Origin: Petrosia ficiformis
Taxonomy: Eukaryota > Porifera > Demospongiae > Haplosclerida > Petrosiidae
Assembly: GCA_947044365.1 (NCBI GenBank)
Contig: OX345647.1
Span: 4,280,501-4,344,500 of the forward strand
DNA length: 64,000 nt
Reading direction: 5' to 3'
Shown: positions 42,422 to 52,100 of the stretch, piece by piece
Numbering within the stretch: position 1 is the first letter of the stretch
Layout of the letters: each line of letters begins with the position of its first letter
Made by a program: the position numbers and the translations under genes
The notes under the pieces: generated by a model
The model's database searches: none
What the model was told of the DNA's origin: nothing
Seen by the model: the letters and a program-made list of their open reading frames with translations, nothing else

Positions 42422-43651
42422 ATGATGTATAAATATAGTGTTCTCTTGTTACAAGTCATTATAACACTAACTATAGCCACTGATAGTAGCAGTTCTGATG
42501 ATACATGTCACACTACCGATTCAGTTCATCACTCTATAGCTAGCCTGACTAAACTAGTCACTGATATATTGACCAAGTCTTCTCATGAAGTTGTTACTAA
42601 TTTTAGTAAAGATAATAACGTGGCTAGTCTAGTACAGTTTGCAATGATGCAACAGATGGTCAGTGGTAGCTACTTGAATACTGGAAACCATCCAGTTCAC
42701 TGTCAAGCTAATGATAATAGTAATGAAAGTGTAGTGATTACTAAACTAGATGAAGTTGAAAACAGGCTCAATAAAATGTTAGGTAAACTCACTACAGACA
42801 TAACAGTAATAAAACATATCATGAACATTACACATTCAACTATCTATCCATCATCGCCTCTAGTGCACTCTTGTGAAGAGATTAAAGCTAACTGGCCAGA
42901 CAGTCCCTCAGACTATTACATTATAGCTGATAGTAATGGACATGCTCGTCATGTATACTGTCACATGGAGGAGTTGTGTGACTCCAAAGAAGGCTGGATG
43001 AGAGTGGCGTATCTCAATATGTCTGACTCAACAGAAGAGTGTCCTCCTGGGTTTAGACTATATGATGAAAATGGAGTTAGAGCTTGTGGTAGACCCGAAT
43101 CATCACCAGCTGGTTACTGTCAATCAGTCAAGTTTCCTTCCTATAGTATCAGCTATTCTCAAGTGTGTGGTAGAGTCACTGGATACCAGTACGGAACAAC
43201 TAATGCTATTCAGCCCCATGGAGGAAGAAGTAATAACCTAAATGCAGCTTATGTTGATGGTGTTAGTCTTACTCATGGTAATCCTCGTCAACATATTTGG
43301 ACATTTATGGCAGCTTTACAAGAGAATGTATTCTTTCAAAATGGTCAATATGAGTGTCCATGTGCTCCTAATAGTCCAGTAACTCCTCAGTCATTTGTTG
43401 GTAATGACTATTTCTGTGAATCAGGTTGTCCTGGACACTGGGAATACAATCTTCTCTATACCGATCCTCTTTGGGATGGTAAACAGTGTGGACTGATTGA
43501 GAAGCCATGTTGTCTAGCTCCTGATATACCATGGTTCCATAAAACATTCAATCTTCCTACTACTGACTATATTGAGTTGAGGGTGTGTGGTGACGAAGAT
43601 GTTACTAATGAAGATATACCAGTTGGTTTCTACGATATTTATGTCAAATGA
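42422..43651 (+). CDS. Secreted fibrinogen-like variable-patch protein, array gene 9 (class A leader)
   Basis: The product has 409 residues. Signal peptide MMYKYSVLLLQVIITLTIA. The stalk resembles gene 5 (TKLDEVENRLNKMLGKLTTD, then VIKHIMNIT). The domain is at about 151-409. Variable patches are QPHGGRSNN, NVFFQNGQYE (as gene 3), CPGHWEYNLLY and DEDVTNED. Local differences are DSKEGWMRV, where the first Gly of GGW is lost, and LAPDIPWFH. CESGC is present, giving 15 domain cysteines. The 3' flank (TGATCAGAGATTTGAGC) is unlike both common types. It is predicted secreted; partner unknown. Confidence 0.9.
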   Translation: MMYKYSVLLLQVIITLTIATDSSSSDDTCHTTDSVHHSIASLTKLVTDILTKSSHEVVTNFSKDNNVASLVQFAMMQQMVSGSYLNTGNHPVHCQANDNSNESVVITKLDEVENRLNKMLGKLTTDITVIKHIMNITHSTIYPSSPLVHSCEEIKANWPDSPSDYYIIADSNGHARHVYCHMEELCDSKEGWMRVAYLNMSDSTEECPPGFRLYDENGVRACGRPESSPAGYCQSVKFPSYSISYSQVCGRVTGYQYGTTNAIQPHGGRSNNLNAAYVDGVSLTHGNPRQHIWTFMAALQENVFFQNGQYECPCAPNSPVTPQSFVGNDYFCESGCPGHWEYNLLYTDPLWDGKQCGLIEKPCCLAPDIPWFHKTFNLPTTDYIELRVCGDEDVTNEDIPVGFYDIYVK

Positions 43652-45590
43652 TCAGAGATTTGAGCAAAATTTTAAAACTTCATTAGTGCTCTAGTGCATT
43701 TGTTTGTTGTATGTAGGAAATAAGTGTCCATTTGTTTTGTAACAGTAGACAAATATTTTAAATAAACATTTTTTTATTTAATCATTAACTATTCACTGTA
43801 TACACATATCTTTAGTTTGTTACAAGCTGTAGTTACATCTTTCTTGTTTTGATGTCTTTACAAAAAACATTTTTGATGATTCTATTATTTATTGATATAA
43901 GCATGCAAACCACACTGAACTACTATTAGTGATATTTAATTTCATAATCTCTATATACTATGTACTAAGTAAAGAGAGAAGCAATTGTCTAGTGGTGTCC
44001 TAGCCACCCACTCACTTAATAGTACAAAGGGCAATTTGTGGCTTAAACTAAATGTACATTTCATGCTATATAGTCAATTAGAATGTCCTCAGATAAGTGA
44101 TGCCATAATTATTATTGTGAAATGTGGATATTAGACTATAAGGTATATAGTATCTTGCTGCCCTATACAATTCTACCCTATAGTGATCTGTCATTGTTTT
44201 ATAGAATCCTTTGTTCTAAATGCCAAAAATTCACCAGGACCTCATTTCTCAATAATTATACATACACTGCAAAATTAAATTGTTAAAATAACCAGTTAGT
44301 ACAGTTGCATGGAATAGCATGAGTTTCAGTTTAGTTTGTCAATTCTTATAGTGGATGTTGTGGCTACATGCATCATGTTACAATCACATAATGCGCACCA
44401 AGTATTGGAAGGTATAAATTAAATTATCCATTTGTGGGTTTATAAACCCTTTTGATGGCCAGATACAATTACATGTACTTTAGTATAATTATACAAAATC
44501 TTTGACGCGAAATACGAGTGGACAACACCCTAAATTATAATGCTTCAATTATAATTAGTACAAAGTATCTGTGGTATAAGATGTTTGTATCATGAACAAC
44601 CAACTAATTGTTAAATCCTTGCAACTGTACTAACCACTGAATTAGGTATTGTAATTATTTGGTTTTTGCAGTGTACATGTACGCGGAAGTACTTTAATGA
44701 CTAAATTAAACAGACAGTATAATATATCTTTAACAGTGTCTCATTATAAACATACAATTGTATACTTTTGATCATGCTCTTAACAAAATTACAGTTCACC
44801 ATCTGTATGTACAATGTCTTTGATACTTTCATTACACAGGAGGTAAAATGGAGAAAGATTCACTTCCATATATTCACATACACAATTAAGATAATATAGA
44901 GTGACTAATTAGTAAACTTATAAATTTAACCTTTTATTCTATAATTATACTTATAAAATGACACATAGTCATTTTATTATAGAATAAATATATCATAGTT
45001 TCATCTTACTGTTTAACATTTCTTGTATAGGTTTTGCTATATTTTAGTTACAACAGCTAGTAATTGCTGTTTATAAAGTATAATTTATGTATAGTATTAT
45101 TATTATTATATAACACAATATTAACTCTTTTTATACTTGAGCTTAACATCATTATCACTTAGTGGACGCCTCATAGCTACAGTTATTAACACACATTATA
45201 TATACACTATATAGTATATTATAGTTCAAAAGAAGATTGTTTAAGTACATTTATCCCTTCAATTAATAGCTTCTTGATGAGTGTGGCACGTACATAAATG
45301 CACACTCGAGCTACAGCAGGGTGACCAGCAGGACAAATTCAGCTTCTTGAAACTGCAATTACTAGCTGTTGTAACTAAAATATATAACAAAACTTATACC
45401 AGAACTGTTATAAAGTAAGAAACTATAATCTATTCATGAAACCCAACATTAAGTATCGTTGTGCTCTAAATAACACTATTCCAACAGTAATTTATAATAC
45501 TTTTCTTAAGTTCTGTACGTATGTAGTGACCTTCATAGTCTTAAGACTATTAGTCTACTACAGTTATTGTTATTTTATTAACCTTCTGTA
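43652..45590. other. Long AT-rich gap with no recognisable gene
   Basis: Apart from a diverged 3'-flank stretch just after gene 9 (to about 43900), I recognise no array module, MITE end or exon. An imperfect hairpin is at about 44932-44990 (TTTTATTCTATAATTATACT against TTTTATTATAGAATAAA). This is the largest region of the array without module sequence. Confidence 0.4.
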
Positions 45591-45681
45591 TCTTACAGAA
45601 TGAGAATGTTTAGAACACACACCTCTCTTGTAGTAACTTTCATACTCTTTCAGTAAATCAATCCTATGAGAATGTATATAA

Positions 45682-45775
45682 TTATTATATTGAGTTGAGG
45701 AGGGTATGTGCTAATCACTAATGAAGATATACAAGTTGGTTTCTATGATATTTACATCAAAAGAACACTGTAAAT
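45682..45775 (+). pseudogene. Short C-terminal fragment of an array gene
   Basis: TTATATTGAGTTGAGGAGGG to GATATTTACATCAAAAGAAC corresponds to DYIELRVC through GFYDIYVK. The stop codon region has changed (AAAAGAACAC) and a 3-bp insertion is present. The 3' flank is gene 1 type (AGTAACATTTATAACTCTAT). A 5'-flank block with ACAGAATGAGAATGTTTAGA lies directly upstream, so the body is deleted. Confidence 0.7.
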
Positions 45776-46077
45776 ATGTCATTATTTGCAAGTAACATTT
45801 ATAACTCTATTTACGCTCATTTTAGAAATAGGCTCCATATTTTTTTAAAACTGCAAAATTTAAGTAAAATTTATTTGTAAAAATTAACTAAATATTATAC
45901 ATGCCAATGAATTATCTTCAAGGTCATTGGCAAAATTAAGCTTCTATATAATAGTATATAGTAGTACAATGTTGCCTATGACGTCAATAGGTTTCTGAAT
46001 AAAAGATTATATAGACATTACACATTATTATTGTAATCCTTAACATCCTGCAGGTCAATGAGTAACTCATTCTTAAA

Positions 46078-46525
46078 ACGTCAACCTTATTACATACACA
46101 TAAACCATAGCATGAATAATTCCCTATGATGTTAGATGCTCTAATGAGGGATCTATACAGTATAAATCCCGGTTCATAGTATGAAACAGGATTTATTTTT
46201 ATAGCGGAAACCACAAACAAGTTTCAGACAATCTAAATTTCATACAGTGTCATTGTGGGTTCACTTGTTAAAGACAAAATATGGCAGTAATTTGGGTATG
46301 AATGCTACTACTCCATAGATTTAACTATGCATATGATTTAAATAACATGACTCAGCAAAAGTATCTATGAATATGGTTTATAATGGTTATACACCTATTT
46401 GTTGGGATTCATACTATTTAGCGTCCCTTGGGCTTCGCGTAGGTGTATAACCTATATATAAACTATGAATCAGAGTTGACAAATATTCAGAAGAAACAGT
46501 AACTTCTCCTTAAGTTACAAACAAG
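46078..46525 (+). promoter_or_regulatory. Class C 5' flank and promoter (copy 2)
   Basis: Matches 15415-15916. An inverted pair GGTTATACACCTA/TAGGTGTATAACC brackets 46390-46453 and is followed immediately by TATATATAAACTATGAATC. This TATA-like element is about 73 bp before ATG 46526. Confidence 0.65.
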
Positions 46526-47495
46526 ATGATGTGTAAAGATATCCTTATACTATATCTGACCTCTATACTAGCTATAGGTATTGCTGATGAAGATCATTGT
46601 TACAAGTCCTCGTGCACTCAAGAAATTATCAAAAAGCTGGATGACGTTGAAAATAAACTTAATCAAATAATAACAGCCATCAATACCAGCTCCAGCTATT
46701 GTTCATCGTGTCTCGTACACTCTTGTGGAGAGATTAAAGCTAACTGGCCCGACAGTCCCTCAGACTATTACATTATAGCTGATAGTAATGGACATGCTTG
46801 TCATGTATACTGTCACATGGAGGAGTTGTGTGACTCCAAAGGAGGCTGGATGAGAGTGGCCTATCTCAATATGTCTGACTCAACAGAAGAGTGTTGTCCT
46901 CTTGGGTTTGGACTATATGATGAGAATGGAGTTAGAGCTTGTGGTAGACCTGAATCATCACCAGGTGGTTACTGTCAATCAGTCAAGTTTCCTTCCTATA
47001 GTATCAGCTATTCTCAAGTGTGTGGTAGAGTCACTGGATACCAATATGGAACACCTGATGCTATGGAACACCTGATGCTATTCATCCACAGCTTATGTTG
47101 ATGGTGTTAGTCTTACTTGTGGTAATCCTCGTCAACATATTTGGACATTTATGGCAGGTTCACAAGAGAATTTCTTTTACTCAAATGGTGTTAATGAGTG
47201 TCCATGTGCTCCTAATAGTCCAGTAACTCCTCAATCATTTGTTGGTAATGACTATTTCTGTGAATCAGGTTGTCCTGGATACCGACAAGTCAACGTCCTC
47301 TATACTGATCCTCTATGGGATGGTAAACAGTGTGGACTGATTGAGAAGTCATGTTGTCTAGCTCCTGGTATACCATGGTTCCATAAAACATTCGATCTTC
47401 CTACTACTGACTATATTGAGCTGAGGGTATGTGGTAATGACCTAGCTACCAATGAAGATATACCAGTTGGCTTCTATGACATTTATGTCAAATGA
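46526..47495 (+). pseudogene. Array gene 10 (class C), frameshifted in the domain
   Basis: Leader MMCKDILILYLTSILAIGIA, a short stalk (EIIKKLDDVENKLNQIITAI) and the first half of the domain are intact to VCGRVTGYQYGTPDAM. A 17-bp direct duplication (GGAACACCTGATGCTAT) plus loss of about 25 bp (net -8) then shifts the frame; translation would stop at 47101 after 191 residues. The second half continues open in another frame to 47495: NFFYSNGVNE, CPGYRQVNVLY, NDLATNED, GFYDIYVK. A 3-bp insertion (ECCPLGFGL) is also unique. The break falls within variable patch 1. It may be a pseudogene or a truncated half-domain protein. Confidence 0.85.
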
Positions 47496-48000
47496 AGATT
47501 CAAATATAAAGTCATAATCAAAGGAACATTTTAATCTTCAGTAGTGGTGTAAGACATTTATATAATTATTGTAGTTAGAAATATGCACTGTAATGTTTAT
47601 AACTGTAGCTACAAGTGTAAACACTTACTTCAGTTATTATTCGTATATATTATTTTAATGCACATAATCTTTAGTTAGTTATCTTAATTAATACGTATTA
47701 TTATAATAATGTTGAGTAAATTTACAGTTTTACAAAACTTATTTTCAGTGATTAATATTTGCTTATATCGAGCATAGGTAAGAAGTTTTGAAACAAGACT
47801 ATTAGAGTAAGTAAAAAAACATTAAGACTGAGCCTACAGCTGTGTTTCAAGAGATTTTAACCACAGTGTGAACGTTTCTAATTGCCCTGCACATATGCGC
47901 AAAGGGTTTAGTCTGTGATCAGTTCCGTCATTTTTCAGTCAACCACACCTTTCGTATTATTCCCATGGCAACAATGATCATTAAGCCATTGCATTATTGC

Positions 48001-48118
48001 ACCTGATTTAAGAAGCATTTTCACAATATGAACATGTCCATATTGTGCAGCAAGATGAAGTGCTGTAATACCTGCTTTTGCTTGATAATTAATGTTAATA
48101 TCACCATGTGGCAATGGT
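48001..48118 (-). pseudogene. Ankyrin-repeat fragment, minus strand
   Basis: The minus strand reads HGDININYQAKAGITALHLA then AQYGHVHIVKMLLKSGA, a clear ankyrin repeat (TALHLAAQYGH, VKMLL). It ends abruptly at both sides and abuts a second, oppositely oriented ankyrin fragment. The codons do not match the ankyrin gene at 49121-61291, so another ankyrin gene is the probable source. Confidence 0.85.
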
Positions 48119-48231
48119 CATAATGAGGTAGTTGAGGTACTATTGAAGGCCAAAGTTAATCCAAATGCTTGTTCAAAGAATGGAGTAACAGCTTTATTTT
48201 TGGCTTGTCAGAATGGTCATTCTGTTGTTAT
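48108..48231 (+). pseudogene. Ankyrin-repeat fragment, plus strand
   Basis: The plus strand reads NGHNEVVEVLLKAKVNPNAC then SKNGVTALFLACQNGHSVVM, one and a half ankyrin repeats (TALFLACQNGH). With the neighbouring minus-strand fragment it forms a back-to-back insert of about 230 bp inside a non-coding repeat. Confidence 0.85.
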
Positions 48232-49004
48232 GGTACATGTTCTCTAGCTATAATTTGCATTTTATATAATACCAAAAATAGTAATCTATTAACCCTGTGA
48301 GCTTGCATTTCCAAATTGATTATATCTAAACTTATGATCCATACCCTCAAACAATATATATGTACTTTGATTTCCAAGAGGTGAGCTATGAGTAGTTATC
48401 TAGTGATTATAATAGTAAGGTAAGGAGGGGCAATTCCAGATCAGATTTTTCTGGTACTGTTATATATAGTCTAACTATTTATAGTTGGTCTCACAAACTA
48501 GTCATTGCTGAAATGATTAACAGTAGGTGCTAGTTTTTTTTTAGATCACAGCAGGCAGTAAAATCATGAAGTACTTTATCCTTGCTCTTAGCCTCTTGCT
48601 GACCAGCTTGTATTTTGGATCCTCCAAATCTCACTGAAGGACAAACATTCACAAGGCAAGGACGTCTGGCCTCAAGACTCAAATACAGGCTGGCCAGCAA
48701 GACTAGGACTGCCTGTGGTGCCGGCTTCTGGAATTGCTCCACCTTTCCTTCCAGCTGTATGAACCATGGGCTGATTCATGTTATTAAATTATGAAAGAAG
48801 CACTGATATTCATACCTATGTTTGGTTTCTGTGGGAAAGATTTTCACATATGAAAGAAATTATGAGTAGTTATCTGTGTAATATAGTATATAATAATCTA
48901 TTAATGTGTGAATATAATATTATATTTATAATTATCTATCATTACCTTTACTGCTGCATTCAGTCTATCACCATGGTAACATTAATAATTATGTTTAATT
49001 AAGA

Positions 49005-49038
49005 CAGGAGCCCATAAAACTAGTTTTATGGGCTCCTG
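49005..49038. repeat. 34-bp perfect palindrome
   Basis: The left half CAGGAGCCCATAAAACT is followed without spacer by its exact complement. It lies 83 bp beyond the stop codon of the ankyrin/IQ gene. It could form a cruciform or an RNA hairpin at the 3' end, or be a decayed fold-back element. Confidence 0.85.
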
Positions 49039-49120
49039 ATTAAGATTACACACACACATAGTATTCATTATCTAACACATAAACACTTATATGTAATGAA
49101 AACTATATATCAATAAAATA

Positions 49121-52100
49121 TCATTTAGAATCATCAACAGATAATTTGTCATATAAATCTTCAGTATCAGCTCTTAATCTTATAGCCTCTTCCAATGCTG
49201 ACTGAATTTGGATCTTTAGATCATCATAATTACCATCAATAGTTCCAGCTTCTCTACAGGGTTAAATTAATAATTATATACTCACTATTATTATATGATA
49301 TCATGTATAATAGTAGTCTAGCTCTCATAGTCAAACCCTTCGCACTCAGTGCAAGCGAGTGGAAGCATCTGGTAAATGCCTATACATCAACTTGTGCCAT
49401 TCAAAGTAGAGCATGCCTATCAGAAACAGAAACATCACTGCAGTTTTTTGTCACTCGTATGTTTAATTTAATCATACATACATTATCATGATGAATTCTC
49501 ATGTAACAAAATAATTAACTGTAATGTACCACATAGCAGAGGGGGATATAACATGCTATTTGGTTTCATTACACAAGTTGATGTATAGTCTTTTACCGAT
49601 CCTTTTCCTCACCTGCAGTGGGATGGGTCTGGCTATATGAGACTAGTATAATAGTACAGTACCTATTGTAGAAATTATGTAATTCTAAAAACTGAACATA
49701 ATTTATAATTCCAATATCAAGATACGTTTGGTAATTGTCCCTATATTCCATTATAACTACATATGTATGTAGAGAAGATAATTATGATAGCAGCATTAAT
49801 AACTTGATGCTGCAAAAATGTTTTTAGAAATCATACATTAATATGTACAATGTATAATCACTGTGGGAGTGTTGAAGATTTTAGTTTGTAGTTTTGAATT
49901 TTAATTTATATCAAAAAACTTGCGAAAGTACATTATGTAGTATTAGTGGTTATCGTTAAACTATGGAAACAAGTGAAAACCTCTATACGATATGTAGCTG
50001 ATGCGTATCAAGTAAGTAACTCTGACTCACAATACATACTGATGATTGATTATACTTATCATATGAGAATGTGTTACAATAAGTCTCAAATGTACATCAT
50101 CATTTTTTTGGTATATTTTTAATACATAATACATTTTCTTCCATAATTATATATTTCTGTGTTGATGTTGCACAGTATGCCATAGCCTGTCCCCCACCCC
50201 TGCCCAGCACAACACATGGTCTCCCATAACTGTGTATACAATATACATGTACCTGGCTTACTATATATAAGAAGTCTCTTTTTGCCATTGGCAAGTCCCC
50301 CCCACCTCAACTAAATAAAGGTTCATGCTATATGTACATGTAAAATGGAATATCACAGAAATTCCAATGGTATTGCAGAACTCAATATTCATGCATATAA
50401 TATGTTAACCAACCTGTGTACATGTTTAGCTTGTTCCAACAGTATCATAACTTCTTGTAATTTATTATATCTTTGAGCATGTTGCATCAGAAGTGACTGC
50501 TCTTGAGACTCCTTTGTGTGGTGAATAAATAAAATGTCACTTCTCAGAACAATGATTGCAAACACACCATGCGTATAACTATAACTGATATTGTGTGTAA
50601 GTACTGTATAGCTGTTGTTATACTACAAGGATGTGGCTACTAAAGTCTGTTCACATTCACGATGACCTCAAAATTAGGATATGATGACTTTATGTAATAT
50701 AGTATATAGTTTAATGTCATAAGATTAATACATTATTACACTGTACCTCAATAATAAAGCAAATTTGACATACAAAAAATAGTTATATGAAAGTAGTCCT
50801 GGTAAAAACATTGTTGGTCATTATAAACTAATTATAAAGCTGAGGTCAAGGTGAATGTAAATGACCTTTAATCCATCTTATGATTCCTGTTTTAGTCAAT
50901 AACTAAAATATAGGTCTACTGCAATAACAACCCTTTTAGTAAATCTAAAATTGCTATAGTTAATTTGATAACTAAATTGTGAGAATACTGTACAGTCATA
51001 CTATAACTCTATAACTAACTACATTATTACTTATACAAATACCTTTTTGGATGGCTTTTGTTGTCTTTTCTTCTCTTTCTCGTTTTCATGAAGAGCTGTT
51101 TTTTTCAAACTGTTTTTTGAACTCTTTTGAGAATCTAATCCACTTTTTTTGTCATATGATTGATCAAGTTCCTTTCTACCATGTCTACTTACACTACTTA
51201 ATTCACTACTTCTTGTTGATACTTTATCATAATTATGTTCTTGTCTTTCTGTGCTGTACAGTAAAGAAGATACAGGAGGTAAAATGGAGGAAGATTTACT
51301 GGTTTGTTCGACTGGTGGTACTTTAATGGCTATCGTTTGTGAACTTGTTCCGGTAGCTTGTGCTGTTTCTTGTATGTCACTAGATGTAATAGACATGCTG
51401 GTATTGCCAATAATAGGAGGTAACTTAGGTGTCTCTTGCTTCTTTGGGACATCAGATTTTGAAATAGCTTCATCTGTATTCACTTTTCCTTTTGAATTAT
51501 TATGGGAGTGGTTTGGTTTTGATGAAGACTTATACTGGCTCACTCTATGATTAGACCTACTGATAACAGGCAAGATATCATCTTCTGGTGCTACTAAGTG
51601 TCTAGGTGAAGAGTCTGTATCTGCATCAAGAACATTAATCTTCTTCATTGTAACCTCTTTCTTTGCTCTTGGACTGATTACACTTTCTTTATGAATTGTT
51701 CCACTGGTTTGAGTTAGTCCAGTAGGAGCAGTCTGACTACTACATCTCTTGTTGCCATGGTGATTAGTGTTGGTATTTTCTGGTACCGTCTTTAATCTGA
51801 CTGTACAAATCGGTTTGAGTAATTGTTTTCTTGGTCTTTGTTGAAAGAGCAATGAATCTGAAGGGAAGAGTGGCGTAGGGTGCATTCCTGATCGAAGAAG
51901 ATGTGCTGTACGAGGGAGAGAGGATTGGGGAGGTGGAGGATAAAAGAAATCTCTTGAATTAGATTTTGAGTTTTGTGGAGACGTTGATGGAAGATGTATA
52001 TTACTTGCTTGTCTGTGTAGTTCTGAAATAATCAACTGAGCAGCCATTTGTTCACTAAATGAATTTAAAATATTTGAAATATCTACTACATACACTATTA

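Larger units (their letters stand above)
47945..48770. repeat. Copy of the 628-bp block interrupted by an ankyrin-coding insertion
   Basis: CCCATGGCAACAATGATCAT to CATTATTGCA, then a foreign insert at about 48001-48231, then GGTACATGTTCTCTAGCTAT and the rest of the block to CCTTCCAGCTGTATG. The inverted GCTGACCAGC/GCTGGCCAGC pair is degraded. Confidence 0.7.

Noticed and set aside
51051..51550. Plus-strand ORFs opposite the large ankyrin-gene exon
   Set aside because: They are antisense shadows of the Ser/Lys-rich exon 51043-52054, without their own features.
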